DNA of 7,707 nt from Candidatus Woesearchaeota archaeon (GCA_030679025.1 JAUXTV010000008.1:1-7707), one strand, 5' to 3'. Shown: positions 1-5,971, counted from the first letter of the stretch. The notes: generated by a model not told the origin, from the sequence alone. Numbers and translations are program-made.

Positions 1-80
1 GGAGTTTGAAGTAGTTCAGCAGAAAATAAACCTAAGAAAAGAATCGAAAAGGCAAATAAAAAAAGATAAGTTAGCTTCAA
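1..80 (-). CDS. N-terminus of a secreted or membrane-anchored protein (partial, runs off left edge)
   Basis: The open frame begins right after an in-frame stop at 95-93 and is still open at base 1. I chose the TTG at 80-78 as start because the Shine-Dalgarno-like GAGGT at 93-89 lies 8 bases before it; the other TTG at 89-87 overlaps that motif. The predicted product begins MKLTYLFLFAF and continues SILFLGLFSAELLQT: a lysine, then about 18 hydrophobic residues, then a small-residue stretch ending in SAE. This reads as a signal peptide or N-terminal membrane anchor. It starts 36 bases beyond the eS1 stop on the same strand, so it is probably the second gene of the eS1 transcript. The mature domain is outside the window, so no function can be named. 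The frame is too short to exclude chance, but the hydrophobic pattern, ribosome-binding site and operon position agree. Confidence 0.5.
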   Translation of the reverse strand, partial: MKLTYLFLFAFSILFLGLFSAELLQT

Positions 81-116
81 AGATCTCAACCTCTAGAAGA
101 GGAAAAGTGAAGAGAG

Positions 117-734
117 TTATATAGTTTGTGGTTGAGCTACTGGAATTGGTTGTTGAACACCAGTTTGTTGCTCAGTGTAAAAGGCTTTAACTTCGCAGGA
201 AGAAATAGGATAAATCTTCTTTAATGCTGCTTTTAATTCCATTTGTAATTTGTTGGAGATAATAAATTGGAACAATTCAGACAAGGTATATTGTGTAAAA
301 ATTTGTTTCAGGTGTTCTTCTGCTTTCTTGCGAAGAGAAGTTAATGTTGAGTTGTTGACTTTATGACGGGTAAAAAGAACAGGTTTAATTCTGCAAAGCT
401 GACCATCTTTCGTAGTCATGACAAAAGACTCTTCCATTTTATTGGAAGTCTTGCGCACCAAGCGTTTCAAGTAAGAGTTATTCAGTTGATAATGAACTAA
501 AGAAGCTATACCTATATCGCCTCGAAGTTCTTTGATGGCAAAGTGAACTGTAATAGACTGCTTTTTAGGATCATTGAGTAGAGTCATTAAATTCAAATGG
601 AGATGTCTACCTAGTAATTCTTCTGGTGCTTCTGCTAAAGTTTCACCCAAATATAATTCTTGAAGGTCTTTAGTAGCTAGAACAGTATACCATTTCTTAC
701 GCTTTTTACGGTCTATAGTGCTTTGAACAGCCAT
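117..734 (-). CDS. rps3ae: 30S ribosomal protein eS1 (S3Ae)
   Basis: This is a small-subunit ribosomal protein found only in archaea and eukaryotes, placed on the 30S platform near the mRNA exit. The 205-residue product is close to the usual archaeal length of about 200. It has the family N-terminus KKWYTVLA (residues 13-20) preceded by a basic stretch, the central signature RLVRKTSNKM (91-100) followed by TTKDG (107-111), and the RIKPVLFTRHK segment (115-125). The last 15 or so residues are a Gln/Pro-rich, probably disordered tail. Start is the ATG at 734-732. A TATA box centred 28 bases upstream predicts an almost leaderless mRNA. It is divergent from the HAD gene and probably cotranscribed with the signal-peptide gene downstream. 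It lies apart from uS15 and RecJ, with which it is often grouped in archaea. Confidence 0.92.
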   Translation of the reverse strand: MAVQSTIDRKKRKKWYTVLATKDLQELYLGETLAEAPEELLGRHLHLNLMTLLNDPKKQSITVHFAIKELRGDIGIASLVHYQLNNSYLKRLVRKTSNKMEESFVMTTKDGQLCRIKPVLFTRHKVNNSTLTSLRKKAEEHLKQIFTQYTLSELFQFIISNKLQMELKAALKKIYPISSCEVKAFYTEQQTGVQQPIPVAQPQTI

Positions 735-758
735 AGGAGTATGTCCTCAAAATATGCC

Positions 759-766
759 TTATAAAA
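759..766 (-). promoter_or_regulatory. TATA box of eS1
   Basis: TTTTATAA on the minus strand is centred about 28 bases before the eS1 ATG. Archaeal transcription normally starts about 25 bases downstream of the box centre, so the leader would be about 3 bases. Confidence 0.6.
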
Positions 767-861
767 CTTTCTATAGGGGAAAGATAAATCGTTAAAGGGA
801 GAGCTGCAAATAGGTAAAATCCAGAATATGTAACTACTATATAATAACTAAAAAGATAAGG

Positions 862-869
862 TTTATATA
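862..869 (+). promoter_or_regulatory. TATA box of the HAD gene
   Basis: TTTATATA preceded by the purine-rich, BRE-like AAAGATAAG is centred about 26 bases before the ATG at 892, which predicts a leaderless transcript. No Shine-Dalgarno sequence is needed or clearly present. The rest of the 735-891 divergent region shows nothing else I can name. Confidence 0.6.
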
Positions 870-891
870 GAGTTTTAATCTTCTGAAAAGT

Positions 892-1548
892 ATGAGATTA
901 GCATTTGATTTGGATGGAACATTGTATGATACTTTAACACTCAGCTTTGATGTAGATGAAGGTATAAGAAGGGACTTAAGGTATGAAAAGGTCTCTCGAG
1001 AAGAGTATAAAACAAAGTTTCAATCAAGAGACTGGAGAAGATTTTATAGAGATTTAGGAATTAGAGAAGAGCATATAGAGTTCGTACTTGATGAATTTAT
1101 TAGAAGATTCAAAGCAGCTAACCCGCCACACATGATCCCTGGTGCTAAAGAAGCTTTACAAGGTGCAGAAAAAGTTCTAGGCCATGAGAATATATTCATT
1201 GTGACTAATGAAACACCAGAAGGAGTACAAAAAAGGTTTCAAAGAGACGGATTAATGCATTATCTAGATAGAATAGAAAATCCATTTCAAGGTAAGGCTA
1301 TCGAGCTTCATAGATTGGCAACAGGTCATGATGGAGTTTTTACATATGTAGGGGATTTAGTTTCTGATGGTGAGGATTGTTCAGAAGCTAGAAGAATGGG
1401 CGCAACAAATATAGAGTTTTATGGTATAACTCATCCTTATGCTATGAATCCTGAAGAAGCTATGAAGGAATTTGTAAGAAGAAATGAAGAATTTGCAAAA
1501 ATATTAAATAATTTAAGAGAATTAGACGTACTATGGAGCCAAAGATAA
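892..1548 (+). CDS. HAD-superfamily hydrolase (probable phosphatase)
   Basis: This is a predicted soluble Mg2+-dependent phosphohydrolase of 218 residues. The HAD motifs are in order: motif I FDLDGT with the nucleophile D6 and acid/base D8, motif II T105 in IFIVTN, motif III K135 in GKAIEL, and motif IV GD at 154-155 with D159. The helical insert between motif I and motif II (about residues 20-85) is a C1-type cap as in phosphoglycolate phosphatase-like enzymes. The substrate cannot be read from sequence. It stands alone on the plus strand, divergent from eS1 and convergent with the RecJ-like gene, and so splits a core ribosomal neighbourhood. Of its 22 arginine codons 21 are AGA or AGG, unlike the minus-strand core genes, which may point to a separate origin. 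ATG 892 is supported by the TATA spacing. Confidence 0.82.
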   Translation: MRLAFDLDGTLYDTLTLSFDVDEGIRRDLRYEKVSREEYKTKFQSRDWRRFYRDLGIREEHIEFVLDEFIRRFKAANPPHMIPGAKEALQGAEKVLGHENIFIVTNETPEGVQKRFQRDGLMHYLDRIENPFQGKAIELHRLATGHDGVFTYVGDLVSDGEDCSEARRMGATNIEFYGITHPYAMNPEEAMKEFVRRNEEFAKILNNLRELDVLWSQR

Positions 1549-1649
1549 TCGCAATTATTGAAGCACTTGGAGTGGGTAAAAGTTTTCTAGTGAAAAAATA
1601 TCAAAAAAAAGCTGAGTGCATATCCATTCAAGAAAAAGATAGGAAATAG
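1533..1649 (+). pseudogene. Broken P-loop kinase-like fragment
   Basis: A 38-codon frame starts at an ATG inside the last codons of the HAD gene. It reads MEPKIIAIIEALGVGKS and then FLVKKY. This closely resembles the N-terminus of deoxynucleoside or thymidylate kinases, which have IEG-x-x-G-x-GKS-x-L. Between the Glu and the first loop Gly one residue is missing (E-A-L-G here), so the Walker A loop is one residue short. The frame stops at TAG 1647-1649. A different frame then gives GNRVVVYDAVKH before a stop at 1678-1680, consistent with a frameshifted remnant. It lies between convergent genes with no space for a full kinase. I read it as a decayed or truncated P-loop gene. It could instead be a chance match or a short leftover of a longer HAD-kinase arrangement. 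Confidence 0.4.
1593..1610 (-). terminator. Probable oligo-U terminator of the uS15-RecJ unit
   Basis: On the minus strand a T8 run (1610-1603) and a T6 run (1598-1593) are separated by a few bases, starting about 92 bases beyond the RecJ stop. Archaeal RNA polymerase terminates at such U-rich tracts without needing a hairpin. The runs overlap the P-loop remnant, where they appear as lysine codons, so base composition could also explain them. Confidence 0.4.
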
Positions 1650-1702
1650 AGTTGTAGTTTATGACGCTGTCAAACATTAAATTTTGAAGGAGTCTTAGCA
1701 AG

Positions 1703-3109
1703 TTAGAGATGCTCTTCTAGAAGTTGTTTTTGAAGTCTATCTATTAAAGTAGTGATAAAGAGCTCTTCTTTTTCTTGGGGAATAACAGCTCCAGCTGCAA
1801 TAGGATGACCTCCTCCATGTCCGCCAGTAAGAGTAATAGTATCGTGCATCAAGCGTCGTAAGTCAGGTCCTCGTTCGCTATCTCCGCTGATACGGCAACT
1901 AACTTTAATTTCACCACTAAGAGTTTGGCTTAGTCCTATCAAGACAGTGCCTTCAGGATAAAGACTGCTTTTTGAGAGAAGAGAAGTAATAACGCCTATC
2001 AAGGAATCACGAATAGTAGTTTCCGCTCGAATCAGGACATAAGTTTCTTGTTCTACTACAGCTTTTCCACGTTGTTCATAAAACCAGCGAAGTGCTGAAG
2101 TAATTTCACGATGATAACTAGATAAAAGAGTCATGGCTTTATCAAGACAAGTAGCATCTCCTAAAGAAGCTCCCAAAGCTAAAGAAGATTTATTGGTTTT
2201 TCCGCAAGCGTTTAACAAGGTGGCAAATTCTCGAGCATCATGTAAGGGTGTATCTATCTTTTGTCTCGGAAGTAAGTACAAGGGACCAAATAATTTTTCC
2301 GTAGTTTCTATGCCTCCTACTTTTCTAAGTAGCAGACCATCAAATAATCTCTGCAATTCTTCACGTTGGAGTTGATGCAGCCATCGAAAGCCATTGCTGT
2401 CTCTTGCAGGAATATGAAGTTCTTCCAAAAAAGATAAAGCTGCACGTTCGTTGCCTGTAATAGAAGGTAAGTAAGGATTAGTGCATTGGCTCAACACTTT
2501 GTACAAAGGTTTTGTTCGTGCTCCAAATAAGCGAATGCCTTCTTTGACTTCTATCAGTCCGAGATCAACTGCATCTTGAAGAATATCTTGGTTCATGCCT
2601 TGAAATCCATGAGCCTCTTGTGCATCCCCTAATGCTCCTACTAATCCTAAAACACTTAAGTCTCTGTTGCTTGAATTCAAACAGCAGGCAAATAAGTAAG
2701 TGACTCCAGACGCGGAAATATCTCTGGTTCCGTCCATGCCACAAAGATAAGGATTAACATGCACAGCATCTGCTTCTTGGGAAAGTGCTTTGTCAAAATA
2801 GTGATGATCAAAAATAAAAAGATGTTTTCCTAAGAGATTTGTAGTTAAGGGTGTTAACATATTTGCTCCTAAATCTAAAAAGAAATAAGTGCCATAAGGC
2901 TCATGTTGAAAAGAGGTAATGACTTCAGTACTTAATTGTCCTATAACACTTACAGCACAAGTTCTTCCTTCTCGTTGTAATGCTTTTAACAAGAGCGCTG
3001 CAGCAGCAATGCCATCTGCATCATAGTTTGCAATAACTCTAACAGGTTGAGAACTAGGTAGCTGCTTAAAACGAGCAGCTGCTTGCTGGACGTATGCGTA
3101 AAGATCCAA
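1703..3109 (-). CDS. Archaeal RecJ-like DHH phosphoesterase (single-strand exonuclease)
   Basis: This 468-residue DHH/DHHA1 protein belongs to the archaeal RecJ-like group, which includes the GINS-associated nuclease that joins the replicative CMG-like complex. Motif I is NYDADG (28-33), motif II LDLG (78-81), motif III DHH (101-103) and motif IV GALGD (158-162). The C-terminal DHHA1 nucleic-acid-binding domain has the glycine-rich GGHGGGH (429-435) followed by AAGA. All metal-binding positions of the DHH core appear present, so the enzyme should be active. The start is TTG at 3109-3107, chosen because AGGGGG lies 9 bases upstream. It follows uS15 after 32 bases and must be cotranscribed with it; no separate TATA box is visible. 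Whether it is a replication nuclease or an RNA-acting relative (both types exist in archaea) cannot be decided here. Confidence 0.87.
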   Translation of the reverse strand: MDLYAYVQQAAARFKQLPSSQPVRVIANYDADGIAAAALLLKALQREGRTCAVSVIGQLSTEVITSFQHEPYGTYFFLDLGANMLTPLTTNLLGKHLFIFDHHYFDKALSQEADAVHVNPYLCGMDGTRDISASGVTYLFACCLNSSNRDLSVLGLVGALGDAQEAHGFQGMNQDILQDAVDLGLIEVKEGIRLFGARTKPLYKVLSQCTNPYLPSITGNERAALSFLEELHIPARDSNGFRWLHQLQREELQRLFDGLLLRKVGGIETTEKLFGPLYLLPRQKIDTPLHDAREFATLLNACGKTNKSSLALGASLGDATCLDKAMTLLSSYHREITSALRWFYEQRGKAVVEQETYVLIRAETTIRDSLIGVITSLLSKSSLYPEGTVLIGLSQTLSGEIKVSCRISGDSERGPDLRRLMHDTITLTGGHGGGHPIAAGAVIPQEKEELFITTLIDRLQKQLLEEHL

Positions 3110-3141
3110 TGTGGTAAACCCCCTTTGATAAAATAAAGAAA

Positions 3142-3600
3142 TTATTGTTCTATTAAAATCTTTGCTTTAGTTCTGTCGTATTTCCAATCTATAGGTAAAA
3201 CTTTGGTTCTTTTATAATATTTGACTAAACGACCAATTTTGCTTGCGCATAAACTTAAGCCACGTTTTCCTGGCATGTCTTTCTTATTGATTTCCATGTG
3301 TTTCATTAAAGCGATATCAGTCCTAATTAAAGCTTTTAAGTCATCAGGTAATTTGCTGATAATTTTATGTTCAACAAGAATTTGGCCAATAGGTTTTTTA
3401 GTAATGGCTTTGACATCAGGAATACCATAAGTATCGCGTAATTCAATACCAATAGTGCTTGCAGTTTTTCCAGTTTTAGCAATCTTAACAACTAATTGTT
3501 CTACAGTCTTTTCGTCATAAGTTACCCAGGCAGGCTTAACTCTTACAGTAGGTCTCTTACTGCCGCTCTTGCCTTTCTTTCTGGAATAAAGTCTTGCCAT
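3142..3600 (-). CDS. rps15: 30S ribosomal protein uS15
   Basis: This is the primary 16S rRNA-binding protein of the platform region. The 152-residue product has the archaeal/eukaryotic form: an extra N-terminal domain starting MARLYSRKKGKSGSKRP, then the four-helix S15 core with MPGKRGL (109-115), SKIGRLVKYYKRTKVLP (120-136) and the terminal DWKYDR. I chose the ATG at 3600-3598 rather than the GTG at 3615. Archaeal homologues start at this MAR, and the TATA box centred 28 bases before the ATG would place the transcription start after the GTG. It is the first gene of a two-gene unit with the RecJ-like nuclease, and the tRNA-Gln gene lies 40 bases upstream on the same strand. Confidence 0.93.
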   Translation of the reverse strand: MARLYSRKKGKSGSKRPTVRVKPAWVTYDEKTVEQLVVKIAKTGKTASTIGIELRDTYGIPDVKAITKKPIGQILVEHKIISKLPDDLKALIRTDIALMKHMEINKKDMPGKRGLSLCASKIGRLVKYYKRTKVLPIDWKYDRTKAKILIEQ

Positions 3601-3624
3601 GTACTGTCTCAACACAAAAAACGA

Positions 3625-3632
3625 TTTATAAA
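3625..3632 (-). promoter_or_regulatory. TATA box of uS15-RecJ
   Basis: The consensus TTTATAAA is centred about 28 bases before the uS15 ATG, predicting a leader of about 3 bases. It sits in the 40-base gap between tRNA-Gln and uS15, so the ribosomal gene has its own promoter. Confidence 0.65.
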
Positions 3633-3640
3633 GATTGTGA

Positions 3641-3713
3641 TAGCCCCGGGCAGATTCGAACTGCCGTCACAGCCTCCAAAGGGCTATATCCTTGACCGCT
3701 AGACGACGGGGCT
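3641..3713 (-). tRNA. trnQ: tRNA-Gln (anticodon TTG)
   Basis: All four arms fold. The acceptor stem AGCCCCG pairs fully with CGGGGCT. The D stem GTCT/GGAT has two G-T wobbles. The anticodon stem TAGCC/GGCTG carries the 7-base loop CTTTGGA, and the T stem GGCAG/CTGCC encloses TTCGAAT. The discriminator is A73 at 3641, followed by TCA, so CCA is not encoded. The first pair is A1-T72, as is usual for archaeal tRNA-Gln. No intron is present. No clear TATA box stands just upstream, so it may be transcribed from beyond the regulator gene. In archaea Gln-tRNA is usually made through Glu-tRNAGln and the GatDE amidotransferase; those genes are not in this window. Confidence 0.93.
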
Positions 3714-3764
3714 AATAAGAAAGCTACCTAAGAAAGACTTTTTGAACCTTTCGATAGTTAGAAA

Positions 3765-4499
3765 TCAAAGTTTTACACGTTGAGCTTGATTCCAGTAGAG
3801 AGTAAAGATCAAGTGCATAGCTTGAGAAAATTCTTTATTTTTGACAATAATTCCAACCAGATCTCCTTGAACAGTATACAGAGCGACTTTAGTGCCATAA
3901 ATAAAAATCATGCAGGGAAAATCCTTAAGTGAATCAAGAAAACGTATCTCTGTAATCTTTTTATAAGCGGGTGTATGAAAAGTTTCTTCATCATAAGTGT
4001 CAATAACTATTTTTGCTGGAATCTTTTTCTCTAATCTTAATACTCTATAATGCTTAGGAAGGTGTTGAAGTATTTCTGCAGATTTTGAATAGGAGCCAAA
4101 GTAATAAGTTTGTTGTTTTTGTTTGAAGATATCTGCCAGAATAGTAGATATGCCTTTAAATCCTTCATAAATTTCTACAGTGGAAGATTCCTTGACATAG
4201 GATTTCAAACTCTCCAGTTCAGGAAGGACAGAAAGAACCAATTCCTTTTTCTGATTAAGAGTATCAATGAGTTTATGGGGATCAACAGCTCCAAAATAAG
4301 TAATATGGTTCTTGATTATTTTGGATACAAGCCCTTTAGTAGCAAGATAAGTAAGGGTATTGTAAACTGTCGTCCTAGGTAAGTCTACTTTCTTGGCTAA
4401 TACTTGAAGATTAATGCTTCCTAAAGGTAAAAGTGTAAGATAAACTTCTATTTCTTTATCAGTAAGTCCAAATTCCTTCAAGACTAGTTCTTTGCGCAT
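3765..4499 (-). CDS. TrmB-family transcriptional regulator
   Basis: This is a 244-residue predicted DNA-binding regulator. Residues 1-70 form a winged helix-turn-helix: FGLTDKEIEVYLTLL, then a helix pair ending in LPRTTVYNTLTYL (40-52), where TTVYN is the recognition helix, and a wing near 60-70. The LNQKKELVLSVLPELESL segment (81-98) is a probable coiled-coil linker. After that comes the TrmB-type second domain beginning VEIYEGFKGI (108-117), which in the family binds sugars or other effectors; the ligand cannot be predicted. I start at ATG 4499, because the TTG directly before it lacks support and the TATA box is centred 25 bases from the ATG. It is divergent from the AlaE-like gene, with a palindrome between their promoters, which suggests autoregulation and local control of the transporter. 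The tRNA-Gln gene follows 51 bases after its stop. Confidence 0.85.
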   Translation of the reverse strand: MRKELVLKEFGLTDKEIEVYLTLLPLGSINLQVLAKKVDLPRTTVYNTLTYLATKGLVSKIIKNHITYFGAVDPHKLIDTLNQKKELVLSVLPELESLKSYVKESSTVEIYEGFKGISTILADIFKQKQQTYYFGSYSKSAEILQHLPKHYRVLRLEKKIPAKIVIDTYDEETFHTPAYKKITEIRFLDSLKDFPCMIFIYGTKVALYTVQGDLVGIIVKNKEFSQAMHLIFTLYWNQAQRVKL

Positions 4500-4520
4500 C
4501 AAATAAACAATAATTCAGAC

Positions 4521-4528
4521 TATTAAAA
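4521..4528 (-). promoter_or_regulatory. TATA-like box of the TrmB gene
   Basis: TTTTAATA on the minus strand is centred about 25 bases before ATG 4499, consistent with a leaderless mRNA. It is weaker than the TTTATAAA boxes elsewhere in the window. Confidence 0.45.
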
Positions 4529-4537
4529 GCTTTTCTA

Positions 4538-4560
4538 TTGTCATCCATTTTGGTGGACAA
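4538..4560. promoter_or_regulatory. Imperfect palindrome, candidate TrmB operator
   Basis: TTGTCATCCA and TGGTGGACAA are inverted repeats around a TTT centre, with 8 of 10 positions complementary. The element lies between the two divergent TATA boxes (4521-4528 and 4564-4571), 9 and 3 bases away, where a bound protein could block TBP/TFB access on both sides. Binding by the neighbouring TrmB-like protein is inference. Confidence 0.45.
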
Positions 4561-4563
4561 GTA

Positions 4564-4571
4564 TTGATATA
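4564..4571 (+). promoter_or_regulatory. TATA-like box of the AlaE-like gene
   Basis: TTGATATA is centred about 41 bases before ATG 4609. That would give a leader of about 16 bases containing the AAGGAGA ribosome-binding site at 4594-4600, which sits 8 bases from the start codon. The box is imperfect. Confidence 0.4.
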
Positions 4572-4608
4572 GACAAGAGTCCCTACAGAGAGTAAGGAGA
4601 CAACAACA

Positions 4609-5175
4609 ATGACAAACACCAACCTCGAAGAAAGATTACAACACAAAGAATCAACCCTTACAGAAAAAATAGTACAAGGCTTTAGAAACTGGGCTATAGA
4701 CACTAGTGCTAAAGTAGGAGTTTATGCTCCTCTTATGGCTACTATGGAAGCTCATAACGGACTCGAAGGAGAGCAGATTATACAATCAAGAGCAGCTGCA
4801 GCACTTGTAGATGTTGGGGTTGCTAGAGTATACACAAAAGTAGCAGATTATTTAGCTGACAAATATAAAATAGATTTGAAAAAGGGTGGTCTAAAAGCAT
4901 GTGTATTGGACACTGTAGCAATGGTAAGCACATACACCCCAGTCTATGCTGGAATCCTAGCTACAACAGGAGCAGACGCTAAACAAATAAGTTATTCTTT
5001 ATTAATGGGTGCTGGAATTGCTACTGCAACCTCTAGACCTTTCAGAAAATATGTGTTAACACCTTGGAGAAAGTTATGTGGTTTTAAAAAGACAACAAAA
5101 ATAGAAAAAATTGAAGAAGTAAATAAAGTTGAAGTTAATCCCTTCAATGGAACTCTAGATGGTGGATGGTGGTAG
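4609..5175 (+). CDS. AlaE-like small membrane transporter (L-alanine exporter family)
   Basis: The 188-residue product resembles the AlaE family, small inner-membrane proteins that export L-alanine in Escherichia coli. The best match is DTVAMVSTYTPVYAGIL (101-117) followed by TTGADAKQI (119-127), which parallels the DILAYVTFQSPVYVAIL and GADWHQI of AlaE. Weakly hydrophobic segments lie near 29-48, 60-80, 97-120 and 127-150, consistent with four membrane spans. Residues 31-77 align without gaps to 101-147, so the core is a tandem duplication. It has about 25 extra N-terminal residues and a charged Lys/Glu tail (159-175) ending GGWW that E. coli AlaE lacks. All seven arginines use AGA. It is divergent from the TrmB-like regulator and convergent with Bud32, with 11 bases between the stops. 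Family assignment comes from remembered motifs; the substrate is unproven. Confidence 0.6.
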   Translation: MTNTNLEERLQHKESTLTEKIVQGFRNWAIDTSAKVGVYAPLMATMEAHNGLEGEQIIQSRAAAALVDVGVARVYTKVADYLADKYKIDLKKGGLKACVLDTVAMVSTYTPVYAGILATTGADAKQISYSLLMGAGIATATSRPFRKYVLTPWRKLCGFKKTTKIEKIEEVNKVEVNPFNGTLDGGWW

Positions 5176-5186
5176 GCCTAAAGTAA

Positions 5187-5792
5187 TTAGAACATCACAT
5201 TCTTCTGTTTATGTCTCCCACGTTTCTCAACTTTTTCTAGTTGCTTCAGTACAAGTACATGTCCTTGAGACGTCTTATAGCCTTCCAAAACGTGAAGAAA
5301 TGCTTCTGCACTATGAGTATAATGCTTGCTATGCAGTGCTTGTTGTAAGAGATGTAAGTCAACAGCTTTGTCTTCAAACTTTTTAGAAACAGATCCCAGT
5401 CCAAAGTCAATAATCTTAAGTCCATCTGGAGTAACGATCATATTTGAAGTTGTTAAATCCCCATGTACAATATCTTTGTCATGTAAGTGACCAATCTTTT
5501 TTCCTAACTCATGTAAGTAGTGCTTTCTTTGTGATGTTGAAAGTGTATCAAAAACATCTTTGAATAATGCTCCTTTGAGATACTCCATAGTAATAGACAT
5601 AGTGTGTTCATTGACATCAAGAACTTGAGGTGCGATGCCTTCTGCTTTCTGTAAGAGTTTAGCTTCGCTTCTAGTTCTTAATTTTCTCAGTCTGGTGTCA
5701 ATTTCAGAAATACGATAAGTCTTGGGAATACGTTGTTTAATGACTTTATTGCCTTTGATAGTAATAATTGCTTCTGCGCCTTGGTCTACCAT
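5187..5792 (-). CDS. bud32: Bud32/PRPK-type kinase of the KEOPS complex
   Basis: Bud32 is the small atypical kinase/ATPase that activates Kae1 in KEOPS, which makes t6A at position 37 of ANN-decoding tRNAs. The 201-residue product has the N-terminal QGAEAII (4-10), the lysine K19 in VIKQ, the helix-C glutamate E43, the hinge ITMEYL (67-72), the catalytic loop HGDLTTSNMI (110-119), the metal-binding IIDFGLG (127-133), KAVDLHLL (142-149) and the basic tail RGRHK (191-195). These features and the size match stand-alone archaeal Bud32, without the Kae1 fusion seen in some archaea. ATG 5792 lies 2 bases after the stop of an upstream zinc-ribbon ORF, so the two are translationally coupled. Other KEOPS genes are not in the window. 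Confidence 0.92.
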   Translation of the reverse strand: MVDQGAEAIITIKGNKVIKQRIPKTYRISEIDTRLRKLRTRSEAKLLQKAEGIAPQVLDVNEHTMSITMEYLKGALFKDVFDTLSTSQRKHYLHELGKKIGHLHDKDIVHGDLTTSNMIVTPDGLKIIDFGLGSVSKKFEDKAVDLHLLQQALHSKHYTHSAEAFLHVLEGYKTSQGHVLVLKQLEKVEKRGRHKQKNVMF

Positions 5793-5794
5793 AG

Positions 5795-5893
5795 TTATTC
5801 ACTTCTGCATTGCATGCAAAAATAATCTCCTAATTCTTCTTCCTCACTGCCTATGTGAAAATGTTGTCCGCAGCTTTCACAAATAGTAAGCAT
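5795..5893 (-). CDS. Zinc-ribbon microprotein upstream of Bud32
   Basis: This frame encodes 32 residues starting MLTICESCGQHFHIG and ending GDYFCMQCRSE. The cysteines C5, C8, C26 and C29 form two CxxC knuckles 17 residues apart, as in a minimal zinc ribbon, with an acidic EEEE loop between. It has GAGGTGA (5904-5898), the best Shine-Dalgarno sequence in the window, 4 bases before the ATG, and a consensus TATA box 41 bases upstream. The Bud32 ATG follows 2 bases after its stop, so it is the first gene of a two-gene operon. I know of no named KEOPS subunit of this form. Candidate roles are a KEOPS accessory, an RNA- or nucleic-acid-binding zinc protein, or a leader ORF that tunes Bud32 translation. 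Confidence 0.65.
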   Translation of the reverse strand: MLTICESCGQHFHIGSEEEELGDYFCMQCRSE

Positions 5894-5930
5894 TGCATCA
5901 CCTCTTTACTTACTGAGAAGAAAGCGGAGA

Positions 5931-5938
5931 TTTATAAA
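5931..5938 (-). promoter_or_regulatory. TATA box of the zinc-ribbon/Bud32 operon
   Basis: The consensus TTTATAAA is centred about 41 bases before the microprotein ATG. This predicts a transcription start near 5910 and a leader of about 16 bases that includes the GAGGTGA motif. That placement supports the microprotein as part of the transcript. Confidence 0.65.
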
Positions 5939-5971
5939 CATGTAGTTTGCCAAAAATACATATCAAATAAG

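Noticed and set aside
2133..2375. 80-codon plus-strand frame inside the RecJ-like gene
   Set aside because: It lies wholly within a strongly supported conserved gene on the other strand, has no promoter or ribosome-binding site, and its product resembles nothing.
3601..3615. GTG start giving uS15 five extra residues (MLRQY)
   Set aside because: The TATA box at 3625-3632 puts the transcription start near 3603, and archaeal homologues begin at the MAR of the ATG at 3600.
3716..3736. Direct repeat TAAGAAAG, CTACC spacer, TAAGAAAG next to the 5' end of tRNA-Gln, considered as an integration (att) scar
   Set aside because: The repeat is only 8 bases, A-rich, and lies on the 5' side of the tRNA. 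No integrase, second tRNA end copy or element is present.
4515..4703. 62-codon minus-strand frame with a hydrophobic stretch across the TrmB/AlaE intergenic region
   Set aside because: It covers the palindrome and both promoters and runs antisense into the AlaE-like start, with no convincing ribosome-binding site. It is probably a shadow frame.
5097..5110. T5 and T6 runs on the minus strand about 80 bases beyond the Bud32 stop, as a terminator
   Set aside because: They fall inside lysine codons of the AlaE-like tail and are shorter than the run after RecJ, so the evidence is too weak to list.
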